From positions 1,054,001-1,118,000 of the forward strand of contig CAUWAG010000007.1 of the NCBI GenBank assembly GCA_963556695.1: 64,000 nt of DNA, written 5' to 3'. This document shows, piece by piece, positions 1 to 14,390 of the stretch. The position numbers were made by a program, and so were the translations under genes. Each line of letters starts with the position of its first letter. The first letter of the stretch is position 1. Source of the stretch: Anthostomella pinea. Its lineage: Eukaryota > Ascomycota > Sordariomycetes > Xylariales > Xylariaceae. Below the pieces are notes generated by a model. It made no database searches and was not told the origin of the DNA. It saw nothing but the letters and a program-made list of their open reading frames with translations.

Positions 1-537
1 CTTGGCCTTGGTCTCGACCTTCTTGGTGGTAGCCTTGGTCTGTCAGGATTGTTAGCATATTGAACTGTGTCATTGTGTGCGCGTGGTGTATCCGAAGCGC
101 CGTGGTAGACGCGCTATCGCGAGGGCATGCCCACTATAGTGGGTGTAATAAGGGCTTGCTTGGGATCAACACAAGCGAAAAGCGCGACAAGACGCGCTGC
201 TTTATGCGCAACATGGCCAGCCAGCATCGCAGAAGCCTGCGCGTCGTGCACTTCTCTCGACTGACATATTGATCGCAAGGATGTCAAGAAGGGTTGTAAA
301 ACAACAAGAGGCGCAGTATCCACGTACCTTGGCAGCAACACCGTTCTTCTTGGGAGCGGGCTTGCTCTTGGTCACGCCGACAGGCTTTGCGGCCTTTGCG
401 TTGGAAGCAACCACGTCGGAAGCGGTCTTGGTGGTCTTGGGCTTGGTGGTGCGCTTGATGGTGGGCTCGGTGTCGACTTGGTTGAAGACACGCGGCTTGG
501 AGTTGCCGGTGGCAGATCGGGTTCCTTCGCGAGGCAT
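1..537 (-). CDS. Small Lys/Ala-rich basic protein, 3' end outside the window
   Basis: The start ATG is at 537-535 in a good context. Exon 1 runs 537-328 and encodes about 70 residues rich in Lys, Ala, Thr and Pro (it begins MPREGTRSATGNSKPRVFNQ). A GTACGTG donor follows at 327. A perfect branch sequence CTAAC (55-51) and a CAG acceptor (42-40) lead in phase 0 into exon 2 (39-1), which continues the same Lys/Thr/Ala-rich style (TKATTKKVETKAK) off the window edge. The 288-bp intron is long for this genome, so an extra internal exon is possible. The composition suggests a nucleic-acid-binding or histone-H1-like tail protein, but no domain is visible and I assign no function. The splice model is firm; the identity is not. 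Confidence 0.7.
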
Positions 538-3500
538 CTTGGAAATGATTTCTGGTCGGAAGGGGGATGAAAACTATACGAAATGTTAGACTACGATGTA
601 GTTTGGATAGTGAAGGTGCGCGACATGTGTTGCGACGCACGATGTGGACGCGAAACAGAATGCGACCGGGAGATGGGAGTGGGCGACGGGCAGCTCACAA
701 TTGGGGGGTTGTTGGTGGAATGCGACGGTACTGTCGTTTCAAGCTCTCGAACTCGAATAATTACAGATCTGATTGTTGGATATCGGCGATTACTTGGTCA
801 CACAGCTTGAACAGTTGGAAAAATTGGGAAAAGTTGTAAAGGTAGAAGGGGAGAGGAGGTGGACGGGGAGGAGGTGGGAGGAATAATAAGAGGAAAGAGG
901 AGGAGGGCGGCGAAGGTGTGGTGTGTGTGCGCCGGTCTTGTCGCGCGTGTCCGTTGATCCCACCTGCACCTCCAGACCTCCAGCTGCGACGCCGCCGTCC
1001 CAGTCCCCCAGTCCCCACCAGTCCCGAGCCAATGCGCCCAGGGTCTGCTGCCATATGCAGACAACCTGGAGGGCAGTTCTACAGTTTTAGGTAGTTCTAC
1101 AGCACCACAGCACACGTGCCATGTGACGTTCTAGCTAGCCGGTCGCTAAACTGCGGGACATGCCAGGCTATTGTGCCCTGCATCTGCTAGAGATCGACTT
1201 GACTTCCGTCCTGCCATAAGTCTTTCTCTTCCATGTTGATGCCACCAAACATCCAACATCCATCCGTTGCCGTGGACCAACAGTAATAATTGCGTCTTGT
1301 TTCTTGCCCTGCCCTACCCTACCTTACCTGACAGATCACACACCTTGGAAAACAAAGAGGCTGGGCTGGACTGGAGGCAGGATGAGTTTGTGCAGCAACC
1401 TCACAGGAAAGGACGATAACACGCGCGTGTCTGATGCACTATCCTCCCCTCCCCCTTATTCCACCTTGCCAGCGCGCAATCTACCTCCTTATCTCTGCTT
1501 TCCAACTCATATTCTCCGCTACTTTCTCGTGATAATAAGCCAGCTTTAGTTTCAGAGTAGGAGTACTCCGTCCATTAGGCGCCCTATGCAGACTTATTGC
1601 ACTACTATCTGCCTAGCAATGCAATGCTTTCAGATCCCACCTTCGTTCACCTACTTGATGGTGGGAGCACTGCCGCGCGCCTCGGAGGGCAGTGGTTTGC
1701 CGGGTGGTCCGACAAAGGAAACGCGATGATTCGACCTCGGCCGAGGATTCACTTCCCGGCTTGGATCGTGTGTCTGATCTTCAATCGAGAGAACACTCGA
1801 GGCCGTTATCTATCGGCAATGAGATCAGATTAATTAACCTTGTACTCGATCCATCATGCGCCCACACCGCCACCTCAACAAACCTCTGCAATGTTGTCTT
1901 TCCAATGAGACCGATACGCAGTCAATCCATCTCATGCTCTGCGGGTATCTCAAAATTCGATCAATACGACTGCTATGAGCCCTCTGCATGGTAGGTTCTG
2001 ACTTGCTGTACCGGATGCGGTTTCGGTCGTCGAGGTTTTTGCGCGGGCCAGCCCCACGACAAACTCTGCGACACCTCTGGTCGCTGAAAAATGGCCAGAG
2101 AACCCATCTGGCTTCACGCCGGATTTCCACACACAGCACGGGGATGAGACCATGGCCAGAGAGTCATCAGGGCCACTAGCCTGTCGAGGTCACACTGAGG
2201 AAGACTCACAGTGGTCGCAAGTGAGGCGTGGTAGTGGAATGGTGTTTAGGCTTTTGCTGCGGCGGGGCATCTTGAACACCCCTCGAGTCCATCCACGTTT
2301 TCTCGTACAAGTCTGGGACCGAATGCGTCGCCAGACATCGAGCAGTGCGTGTAGGCTCTGTTGAAAGAGACTGCGACCGAGACATCGCGGTGGGCTCAAC
2401 AGTTCTGCGCTCTTCGTTGACAGCAATCGAGGCTCGAGAGCCCTAGACACACACGTAGGTTATACCGCCAAAGTCACGATTCTCGCAATGGTTCTACGAA
2501 GGATGATTCGCACGCAACCGCCATTTGGCACACACGAACCCATGCTGGCTATCCATCCATGATTCCTCAGTTCAAATGGCCTGCAGCAAAGTCATTTTCT
2601 CCTGGTGATCGACCATCTGATAGTTTCCTGTCAATCTCACAACTCACAGCTCACAGCTATGAGTAGCTTCCACAACTTCCCCTGTTCCTTCACCACCAGA
2701 GTTCTCCCGTCTTGCTCAGTGATGTATCTGACCCTTCTCCTCTCACCAACCATGTTAATCAAACCCCCCTCTCCGTCGACTGTTCCCTTCCCGCAGACGA
2801 AGACTCGGATTATGGATACCGTAGCTCATCTAGTCCAAAGCTCTGGGTGTCCGTGCAGTATCAATACCCCGTGGCCTTCTCAACCGCTTTATACAGCCCA
2901 TCCGTGGACTAACTTCAATCCACACAGCAACTTCCAGTCGGACCCAGTGGCCTTTTGGCCTCGTGAGAAGTAGGAACCTGGGCTTCACCAATGGGCTATA
3001 TGGATCTGGACATCGTGGTAAACACGTGTGCTTCAGACGACCAGGAGTGCAGTCTCACGAGTTTATCCAGGAAGAATTTCGCTAGGGACTAGAAAGGCCT
3101 GAATCAGCGTTCCTGTCTCGATGGCCTCTACGTCCTGAAACCTGATCGGGGTATTGCGCGAGGGTGTGTCTCTTGTCACCATCCATACCCCTGACTGTCC
3201 CGCGTGAAGGAGATTTCGCCAGACCAGGCGTCCAGCTATATGAAGCGGTCGCCTTGGCCAGCGGCGCTTTGCTCCCATTGCAGTAACATGCAAGGCATGA
3301 CGACAGGGGACCCATACACGGTCTAATAGGGGAAAGTTGACAGGTAGGACCTACCGTTGCTGTGATCGATCTTGGGAGCGTAGCTACTCGGATGAAGATC
3401 AATGCACGTCGTGTAGAGCTCGGATTGGGTGCCATCGGCAGCTCGGCTTGACGCGAAGCTGCGCAGCTAAGTTCAGTCTCGCAAGTATCAGGGTGATCAG

Positions 3501-3974
3501 CCCTGTCGTCTGCCGTTTCAATGACCACGAGTACTCTATGCAGAAGCCTTCGAGTAATCAGTAGGTGTTCGAACTCCAGCCCGTCAACATGACCGCGGCG
3601 TTTATTCCCGGCCTCGATAGATGTCCGGGAATTGCACTGTCATACCATGAAATGTTGTCCTATCAGTCCGTCGCTCGAATTCAATTTCGCGCATCAATCC
3701 AAGCACTCGACATTACATTATGTGCTACTCTTCCTCTTGATGCAACCCATCCCCTCTTCTGGGGGGCCTCATCTGCTTTTCCCGGGGAACTCGTCTCCTA
3801 TACATTATCTCGTGTAGACATCCGTTGTGGTGCAGCAGCACAGACCGCGACCTAGACGCCAGAGGTAGGTGAGGTCCTGATTGCTGCGGTGTTGCTCGCT
3901 TTCTTAGCCTCTTCCCTCTCCCTCCAGCTCACCAGGGGCGACCATTTCTCACCAGGCTGCTGCACCTCGCCATG
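538..3974. other. Intergenic stretch without a supported gene
   Basis: About 3.4 kb lies between two minus-strand genes. A purine-rich tract (GGAGGAGG-type on plus, roughly 840-910) sits upstream of the basic-protein gene and may belong to its 5' region. A short open stretch at about 2670-2912 (plus) has a plausible Ser/Asp-rich composition but no start or splice signals that I can defend. Other open frames here look random. Confidence 0.5.
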
Positions 3975-5702
3975 TCAGGTGGGCTGGTGCAGCGTCTGGC
4001 CGGTGGGAATCTTGATGTTCTCCCAGTTGATGTCGCCATCTCGCGTGCCTGCGCATCACCTCATCAATATCTCAACTCTGTAAAGGGGCAGTATAGTAGG
4101 TATGGGGGCAGCGATGGGCAACGACTTACCAAGCCTGAGCGTCTGGAAGTCCCTGACGCCGCAGAACATCCCATTGCGAGCCACGTGCCGCACTAATCTC
4201 CAACGCCCAGCCATTCCCTCGCCCATCCACACTTCCTCCGTGAACGGCTCGCCCTCCCTGACGGTGCGGTGCGGGTTGTGCGTCGGCAGCGACGCAAGCG
4301 ACGTCCCTATCGCATGCGGAATTACAAACAACCGCTCCCACTTCCTGGCCCATGACAGCCACCTCAGCACGCTCTCCTTGTAGGCGACGCGCACATAAGG
4401 GTTCACGAACATGCCCTGGTCCTCGTCGCCCACCGTGTGGGCCACGCGAGCCACGTCCGCTTGAAACAGGCAGCACTCGCACGCATCGAAGAACAGCTCC
4501 GGCTCGTACCGGAATCGCACGGGCGAACTCACGCTCGAGGGATTCTTTGGGTTGATGACGTGCCGGCCTATGTCGTGGAACTGCGGGTCCGGCAGCGACG
4601 CGTTCAGATGCTGCACGTGTTGCGCCTGCATCGCGACCATGCCGCTCCAGCAGGACTTGACCGGGACCGCGTCCCGCTGATCCAGCATCGCTGCCCGCGA
4701 CGCTGCCGGTCCCTCGCCGGAGAAGAGGGGGAAGAAGGGCAGGCCCATAGAGTACCCCTCAGCGTCGCGCGACGCGTACAAGTCGTAGAACAAGAACGGC
4801 TGATAATAGTCCAGCGCGCACGCAGACAGGTAATGCGCCCTCCCATCGCGTCCAACATTCGTGCTGAATAGCAACTGCACCGCATCAGGCGGATCGAACG
4901 CAACATCGTTCAAGAACAAGATCTTATCAAACCGCATTAGCACCCCGCCCGGGCCGACTCGGTCCAACGGCCGCAGGGGACGGTTGCGCAGCTCGGACAG
5001 GTACGCCAGCCTCTTGACGCGCGAACTCCCGTCCGGCAGCGTCAGCGTCGGGAAGTCGGCCGGGTCGACGTGCGCGTCGTTGACGATGCTGTACCGGCAC
5101 CGCAGGCGCGTCTTCAGGCTCTCGAGCGCCGACGCGCCCTCGGGACCGCTGTCGTTCTCGTAGATGCTTAGGTAGACGCGGTCCGGGCCGATCAGCCGGA
5201 TCACTTCTAGCAGCCGATCGGCCCAGAGGCTGCGCGCTAGCGTGCCGGCGGGGTCGTAGAGGCTTACGCTGATGAAGACGTTTTCGTCGAAGGCGTTGGC
5301 GCATCCTGGTAAGGGGTGGCTGTGGCCTTGGCTTTGGCAGCGTGATTTGAGGGCGTGGTAGTGCTTGGGTGGATGTGTGTAGGACGGGAAGAAGAGCGGT
5401 GTGATGGTGAGGACGATGCAGAGTGCCAGAAGCGTGCATTTGAGGGCTACAAGGATGGCTTTGGCTGGCTGACGGCGGAGGATGCGACGCAGAGTGCGGC
5501 GGCGAGTTCGGAAGTGGGAAATCAGATTGGTGGGCCAGTCTTGCTTTAGGGTCTGAAGAGACTCTTTGGACAGGAGCCCATCTTCTTCGTGGGCGTAGTC
5601 AAAGAGGGTTGTTGAGGAGGTGGAGGGTGAGTCTGGATGGTTGACGTCGTCGTCGTCGGGGCAGCTTTCGCGCTCCTCTGATGGGGCTCGGTGGACATGC
5701 AT
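3975..5702 (-). CDS. GT69-family (CAP59/CMT1-like) mannosyltransferase
   Basis: Predicted type II Golgi-type membrane glycosyltransferase related to cryptococcal CAP59 and alpha-1,3-mannosyltransferase CMT1 (Pfam CAP59_mtransfer, GT69), which add mannose to cell-surface glycans or glycoconjugates. The true start is the ATG at 5702 (CCAACATG context); the open frame further upstream begins only with TTG. An acidic, Ser-rich cytosolic N-terminus of about 80 residues is followed by a basic cluster and one transmembrane helix (about residues 82-106). The luminal domain contains the family blocks NVFISVSLYDPAG, KILFLNDVAF, SCWSGMVAM and FCGVRDFQTL. Exon 1 ends at 4130. An 81-bp intron (4129-4049, GTAAGT...GCAG) joins in phase 1 to exon 2 (4048-3975), which adds a tail with NWENIKIPTGQTL. 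The product is about 548 aa, normal for the family. Substrate specificity cannot be read from the sequence. Confidence 0.88.
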
Positions 5703-8700
5703 GTTGGTGTTCACATGCCAAACTGTCGCTATCAAACTATACCGTATCTCGAATGGAGACAATAAGCTGATTCTTGCCTCCAAAGGTGACCTTCAGTCGG
5801 CCATGTTGGATTGAGAGCTCTGGTATGTACGTGAATGGTGAAGAAGCAGCAGCTTTGGCTTACTCTCTTGACTTGCCCGGCACTTGGGCGGCGGGGAAAG
5901 GGGTTATGATGAATGTTCACATCATCGTCGGAAGCCAATCCAGTATAGTAGATTGAGTTCAGCCTAGAAACGGGTCTGGGACTATACTTGAACTTTAACC
6001 TAAAATTCGTGGAGCCTAGCCTCACGCCGGTCACTACCTATCCGCCGTCCTCGCGAATTCGCGAGGGGCTTGGACGAAGCAAGCGAAATTGGGATACGTG
6101 CGTCGGCAACGCACATGTCGGAGCCGGAATCATGGACACGCACTGGCTCAGCGATTTGTGCGCGACGGCTTGTCAATGCACTGGCCCGATAACGTGGGCG
6201 GCGACTGCACCGGGCTGCCACATAGCGGTCGAAGGCCAGCGAGGACGAGTAGCTTGTCTGCGGGATGCTGCTGCTGTTTCTGCCGTGGTTGGACACCGCG
6301 GGGAGCCTGTTTGTAAGGCGGCGGGCTTGGACGATGCCAGCAGCCAGGAAGAGGGCAGATAGGCGTGAGCGTGCATATTGGATGCTTCGTGGGCTTGGTG
6401 TCTCTAGTTGGGTAACAGAGCAGGTAACGAGGTGAAAGGCTGGATTCCGAGATGGAGATTGTCAAGGTGGGTGATACGACGCCCTTGTGTATCCAATGCC
6501 ACCGTGATGTAACATCTTCCCGTCGACATCATCAAACTACAACAGCTTGGTGTAGCGCCCCTTGCCGACGCCGCAAAATATAGATGGAGCCATTGGTCAC
6601 CATGCCCAAGTTCACGCATCGTTACTGCGTCACGGCACCGGCTTGCCTCCAGCAGAACGTCTTGCGCAGAAACAACAGTTGATTGGTACCGAGGCGCCGG
6701 GAGGTGGCTGTCGGCGGCACTGAGCAGCTAGACTTACTAAAACGAGAGGGCTTCAACACGAACGAGCAAGGTAAGGGCACCCACGGCGCAGATGGCCTTG
6801 AGCGATACCATACTCTGATCTCAAGCCGTTACCGTCCTGATCAAGGTACGGTTCATCGCCAGGCGCTCGTAAAGGCCGGTTTTGGCTGGAGATCGCGCTG
6901 TGTTCACCAAAGGGGCTCGACGAACAAGCTTTGGAATACGGTATGTACACTCGTATGTCCGTCTAGGTGCCGAGCAAGGACAAGCGGCAGAACAGCACGG
7001 AGTGCCTGCCTGCATGGACGTTGTCTTCACCTTTGAGAACTGGTGGCGATGTGCGGAATGGATATACGCAGGGACGACAGGATAGTTGTAACTCAGAGAA
7101 ACGTCCATAGGGAGCAGAGGGCTCCAAGCAGCGTCGGTAGCCGGCTGACTTCGGTATCGTTACTAATTGGGCAACGAAGATGAAACGCATAATGGGTGTT
7201 GGTCCTGTTTCCCTACATAAACCTGTTGTGACGGATGCAACACTGACCCGATTGGCGGGATATGGAAGGTTGAATGAAATGACCCATCGTGATGCGGGTG
7301 GACGTTCAGGCACATAAGAGTGCTCCGGGATCGAGAGTAGCGATGATGAACTTGTAAGCCATCTACTCGCACGTCCAGGCGACAGCATAGAATGGGATGG
7401 TTGACGGCTGTGTGGAAGGAAGTTCACCTGGATTGGAGGAGGAAAGAAATTAAAGGGTGACGGCCACACGGCGTCACAAAAGCTGATACCACCTCGAGGC
7501 TTATCTCAGTGCCAGGTGGTCAGGGGCTAATTGTGGCTAGTTGCGACCAAGGGTGGCTGAATGGCCAGTCTCTGGTTTGAGCACTGAGATAATCCAGGGT
7601 GCAGTCTGCAGTCTGCAGCTGGTACAAGCGGTCCGATTACTTGACCTTCCCCTACGAGGTGACACATTGCCGATCTATGCAGACGAATGCTTTCACGGTT
7701 CACCCCTCACCCGACAAATTGGACCTTTTAATAGCTCCAATCCAACGGCAGCCAGCCCTTTGTCATGGCAACAGCGTTGGTTGCGCGGTAGGGGAAGGTT
7801 GCATTCATTCAGCCTACATTCTCGAGCTGCCAGGAACGAGTCAGGCACGCCAGGACGCAGGAACGAGGACTCCACGCATGTTGGTGATCCGACATCTGTC
7901 GATCTCCGAGAGCCTCAACGCGCTTCAGCTTCAGCTTCGGGCAGGGCTGTCATTCCTTCGTCAGGGGCTCCATCCTTCAGCTCTACTATTAAAATATCCT
8001 TCAGCCACGGCCTTGTCGCTTTGGAGCCGTCGGACCGTCCGGTCAAGTTGTGACCTGCTTCTTCTCGTCCGATCCATCATCCATCATGTCATCCATCATT
8101 ACAAGGCATCACTGATCACATGGCGCGGCAGCACTGTTACCGTTGTCCGTCAGTATTCCGCCAGGGTGAAGATTACAGCTCAGTTCAAGTCGAGCTCTAA
8201 CGCCTCTTCTCTCGCTGCGTCCCTGGTCGCAGTATCGTGTCGGATTGGTCTTCGGTCCGGTGACAACGGTCGCAATCCACCCCAACTCGAAGTCGACGCG
8301 CGACGCGGCTCTCACACGGTTCCTTGGAGACCTCAGATTGAAGAAAGCCTCAAATGTCCTAGACTTCCTTGGCAGTGGCTGTCGTGCTACCATCAACTCA
8401 TCGACCCGACCCATTATCTCTAAGAGGAAACGCGATCCGCAACTCCGACCTTCGAGTTCGGACGTCGCGTGTTACGTGACGGCGTGATACCGGAACGGTC
8501 GCGACCTACACGTGACATCCCCTGACTCTACTTCCCCCTCCTGACTCGGCTTTCGAGACCTCACTCCACTCTGGAGACTTTCATCTCAGCGTCTCCGAGC
8601 CAGCGGGATGACAGTTGTTCCGATGCAGTGCGAGCAACGGCCGTAGGCTTCCAGGCTCAGTAACGTTGCAAACAAGCTTGTGATGTCTGATGCAACCAGA

Positions 8701-9880
8701 GGTCGAACGCGTTGGAGGGGACCGAGTGGTCATTGTCATTCTAGGTTTCTCCAGAGTAAAGGTGGATGACCTGGCCAGCACCGGACGTGACAATGAAATT
8801 CATTGACACATGGGTCAAAATCCGGCGATTGGTCGCGCCGGGAAATAACCCCAATATGGAAATACCTTATCTCTCTACACCATGATGATGGGCTGGCCTG
8901 AGGGCTGGCAAGGGATGCGATGGAGCTGCTGCAACCACTTTGAGCTTGACGTTTTCGGCAGAGGGGGTTGGGTGGTCATAACCTGCCTATTGGGTGTAAG
9001 TGCTGGAGCGCTCAGAATTTCTGACAAGTTTCCGCTTGGCCGCGCACGTGGCCGCGACACCCAACTCACCTAGTACCTGTGCAGGAATCATCTACAACGA
9101 TTTTGGCGGTGTGTAGCCAGCCCAGAATGTCTCGGCCATGGGATCCGGGAAGTCTTACCACCAGCACAGCACGCCAGGGGGTTGCCTGCCTGCATATTAC
9201 TCTACATGACAGAGATCGCGAGATCCAACAAGGTCAAGTGATGGTGGGGTATGAGGGCCGAAGGTGACGGTCTGATGCGACCCTGCGATAAGCTATTATG
9301 ACGCTGGTGAGTCTTCCCGTGCACACTACCACACAGCGGCGCTTCTGTTCCTCGGACCAGAGCCGTGATTGGACGGCTTGAACAGCTTCCCCTGAGTCAA
9401 GGGCTGTCTCGTCTGCCGAGGCGCACGAGCTCTACGCATGCAAGACACATCTTCAACGTCCACCTTCCGTCTACGGACTAGGAGAGCACGAGCATCCCTT
9501 AAGCTCCCTCACGCCTCATGGACATGACTGAGCTCTGATGGCTTCAAAAACCTCCCATGACCTTGTGCAGCCAACGTGAACGGCAGGCGCTGGCGAGATT
9601 ACAAAGGATCTAGGCCCAGTGCCTACGGAAGAGATGATATATCCAGGCCCTGGCAACGTTGCCACTCTGGGCCGAGAGGTCAGAAGCCACCCTCACATAC
9701 GCGTGAGGCTCGTTGATGGTCGGTTTCCCCTGAAGGCTACATTCCTACGATCCATCACTCGGCCTTACACGCTCTCGAGCAGGTTTGTTTTACCACGTGA
9801 GGCACACTTGGCCGATCGGCAACGTTATGCCTGGTTGGTTGCAGGGTCATGTCGTTGGTTTCTGGTATGCGTGAAGGTTG
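5703..9880. other. Long gene-poor interval upstream of the chitinase
   Basis: Roughly 4.2 kb with no feature I can support. The longest open frame (7599-8423, plus, 274 codons) has no recognisable domain, no good start context and an amino-acid make-up typical of translated non-coding DNA. Overlapping frames on both strands are equally open. No tRNA, LTR or inverted-repeat signature was seen. Confidence 0.5.
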
Positions 9881-9887
9881 TATAAGT
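9881..9887 (+). promoter_or_regulatory. TATA-like element of the chitinase gene
   Basis: TATAAGT lies about 110 bp upstream of the chitinase ATG. It is followed by a pyrimidine-rich leader (about 9901-9990), a common fungal core-promoter arrangement. The transcription start is not determined. Confidence 0.5.
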
Positions 9888-9997
9888 ATCTAGACGTCTC
9901 AACTCTCCTTCAACTTTTTGAATGGTGGATTAAGCTTTCTTCAATTCGCAGACTTTCTCTTACAATTCCTCCAATTCCTTCGTGAGACAACGTCAAC

Positions 9998-11502
<1,505 letters not shown>

Positions 11503-12247
11503 GCGGCTTTTATGGTGGCGGTCATTTGGATCGGGGGCGGGCGCCCCGTCTTGGGGACTGTCTCGGTGACTTGCAGGGACTGATGGAAAGTTTTCGTCCG
11601 TGCATGGCTTTTGTCAGGCTTGTGTGCCGCGTTTATGTTTGTTACATTCGCTCGGACCTTCATTCTTCTTCTCCTTCTTTCTCGGAGTTGTGGGTGGGGA
11701 CCTGACTTATGATTATCACTTCGCTGTATATATTTACACATCTTGAATGGTACGTACTCATCATCTTCGACGCTATTCTGCCGGCACTCTTTCAATGATA
11801 TGACGGCGCGACCATTTGTAAGTGTCACCTCTCAATATGGACAGTCACTACGCGGCCTTGCCAACCAATCGCAACTAATGAAACTGTTTCAGCGATGATA
11901 TCATTTGGACTATGAGAATAACATAATGGAAACACGAGACTGGATTTAGAAGTCCAAGCGCGGTATGGGATTGGACTAACTATCACAAAGGAAGTATCTA
12001 TGGGCGATCAAACAAACGGGTATCAGGTATATTCCTTCCAACCATCCTTTCCACTGTCTTGTACGCCACCTATCGTCCGCAGTGTGGCTTCCGTGTCCGC
12101 CCTCCGCGACTACATGTAATAAGACCCTATCGGTTGGCGCCTAACGCCTCTGCCAACTCCCAGCCTCTGCCAAAAGCTGAGTCATCCGACAACGGCTAAC
12201 CTTCTTCCGAGACATAATCGGCCGCGCGCGGAGTGGGGATCCCACGC
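11503..12247. other. Convergent 3' region between chitinase and MFS genes
   Basis: About 745 bp between two converging stop codons. It presumably holds both 3' UTRs and polyadenylation signals. AT-rich runs occur around 11705-11750 (TATATATT). No gene is visible. Confidence 0.5.
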
Positions 12248-14390
12248 TCAACCTTCGACCTCGGTGACACTCGACGAGCCCTTCCTCTCCTTGCCCGCAC
12301 CCTCGGCCGTCTCAGCGGGCCGCGCATTCTCAATCGGGGCCAACTCTAGACTCTCCCTGCGCGACCCCGCAGGCGTAGCATGCCGCGTCGCCGGGCGCGA
12401 GTTGACTCTACTTCCCGGCAAACTCGTCGACGGCAGGAACATAACGACATGATCCTCGTCCTCGTCCTCGGCAGCCTTGAGCGTCTGCGCAAAGGGCGAC
12501 CTGGTGCGCAGCGTGGCGCCGTACCAGTACACCACGTACACGGCGACGCAGAAGGCGACCGAGATGGCGAAGAGCATCATGGTCGCCTTGAAGATGCCGA
12601 GCTTCTGGTACATGGGAACGGCGGCGGGGGTCAGCAGGCCGGCCAGGAAGTCGCGCGCCCAGCCGTTGCCGCCGGTTGCTGAGGCGGCGTAGGGGCCGTA
12701 GGCGCGGAGCACGTAGTCGATTGTCGCCATGTAGATGGCGAAGTTGGCGATGCCGATCATGCACGACGCGAACATAGAGCCGACCCAGTGGACGGGCGGG
12801 TGCGCCCACGCGGCCGTGAAGGCGAAGACGAGCAGGCCGAGGGGTAGGAGCGGCACCGTCCACAGCAGCCACCACAGGCGCGTCTCGTACTGGGCGTGCT
12901 CGTTGTGCGGCGCCCGGCGGCGCTGCGCGATGTTGCGGCGGATGGCCGGGATGAAGGACCCGTAGCCGATGAGGTAACCTAGGCCGATGGGCAGGAAGGA
13001 CAGCCCGAGCTGTACGGGGCCGAAGTCCCACTGAGCGTACACGAGGGCGAACGACTGGATCATCATGAAGATCAGCGCGTCGCTGAACCCGGATAGTAGC
13101 GATAGTGCGAGCACGATAGGCTCGGTGACGAACATGCGGAAGGGCCGCAGCCAGACCTGCAGCACCTCGTGCCAGTTGACGCGCTGCCCCTCGCTCGGGC
13201 CGTAGGTGTGCGCGTCGAGCGGCGCCTGCGGGTTCTTGCGCTTCTTCTTGGCGATGCGGTCCATGAGCACCGTCGACCGCGTCTCGGGCACCGTCAGCCA
13301 GTGCAGGACCGATACGGCGAAGCCGAAGATGACCTGGACCCAGATGCACCAGCGCCAGTCCTCGACGTGCGCCTCGACGAAGCCGCCGACGATGGGACCG
13401 ATGATGGAGCCGCCCACCGACGACAGCACGATGAATAGCGTCGCGTACTGGTACCAGTCGTCGTCGCTCCGGAAGATATCCGTGATGACGGCGAGCGTGA
13501 CGCTGCCGCCCGCCGTCGCCAGGCCGCCCAGCACGCGGCACGCGGCGTGGGTCGCGAAGTTGGGCGCGAAGCCGGTCATCAGTCCGAACATGTTGACCAG
13601 GAACAAAGACGCCTGCAGAACGGGCTTGCGGCCGTATTCCTCGGACCACGGCGCCCACAGCTCGCAACCGAAGGCGTAGGCCAAAAGAAACCCGGCAGCG
13701 CCGCCCCAGACCACCGTCGACACGTCGACGTCGTAGGTCCCCGCGTTGCCGCGGATCGCGTTCGAGTCTGGTAGAAAACTAGGTCAGTAAGTACTCCTCT
13801 TCGACGAGAAACAAAGAGTCGAAATGCGTGTCTCCGGGCCAGGGGGTCTTGACACAGGTTACAAGAGGGAATCCGCCCCTGAGACGTGGCCAGAAGGGCA
13901 ATAGGAGACTTCAAATGTACATACAGAGAGTCGTATTGAAGTTCATCGAGACCTGCACCAGGAAGATGACCGCCAGGATGCTCCACTTGCGCCACAGCGG
14001 CCAGGCGAAGCCCAGCTGCGAGCCGCAGTCGGACGGCTTGAGCTGGTAACGCAGCGTGTCGCCGCCCTGACCCAGGGGTGGGAGCTGCTGCTGGTTAGTG
14101 GTGGTGGAGGGGACGTTGTAGTTGACGTTGGAGTCGACCGGGCTGACGTTGATTCTGGGCGAGGAGGGCGCGGGCGCGTCGGCCTTGCTGCTCCCATCGA
14201 AGCGGACGTGGTGCTTTTTCTCACCGTTGGTGGTCTTCTCGGCGTCGCCGTTACTGTCGCCATATCGGGCGCGGGTGCTGCTGCCGCTCCCCTGTGTGGG
14301 CGACAGGAAATGGGACGTGTCGGTAACGTACTGTGTCGTTGGGACTTGCAGGTGGGCGCTGGGGCCGCCGGTCAGACTACGTGAAGTCAT
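12248..14390 (-). CDS. MFS transporter, DHA1-like, with long cytosolic N-terminus
   Basis: Major facilitator superfamily permease of the fungal drug:H+ antiporter-like type, probably at the plasma membrane; the substrate is unknown. Exon 1 (14390-13925) starts at an ATG and encodes a Ser/Pro-rich cytosolic tail of about 130 residues, then TM1 (WSILAVIFLVQVSMNFNTTL). The intron (13924-13768, GTATGT...CTACCAG, branch CTGAC, 157 bp) splices in phase 1 to exon 2 (13767-12248). Exon 2 carries the family block YAFGCELWAPWSEEYGRKPV (loop 2-3 motif A region) and the remaining hydrophobic segments, including the 'PETRSTVLMDRIAKKKRK' central loop. The total is about 661 aa; the MFS core is about 450, so both termini are extended. 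The C-terminal tail is hydrophilic and Ser/Glu-rich. The gene is GC-rich, so long open frames on its opposite strand are shadows. Confidence 0.9.

Noticed and set aside
3082..3528. Open frame of 148 codons on minus
   Set aside because: No recognisable family, no splice or start support; probably chance.
7599..8423. Open frame of 274 codons on plus
   Set aside because: No domain, weak start context, and similar openness on other frames. Composition looks like translated non-coding DNA.
12408..13667. Open frame of about 420 codons overlapping the MFS gene
   Set aside because: It is an Arg/Pro/Ala-rich alternate frame of a GC-rich gene. The MFS frame has domains and splice sites.
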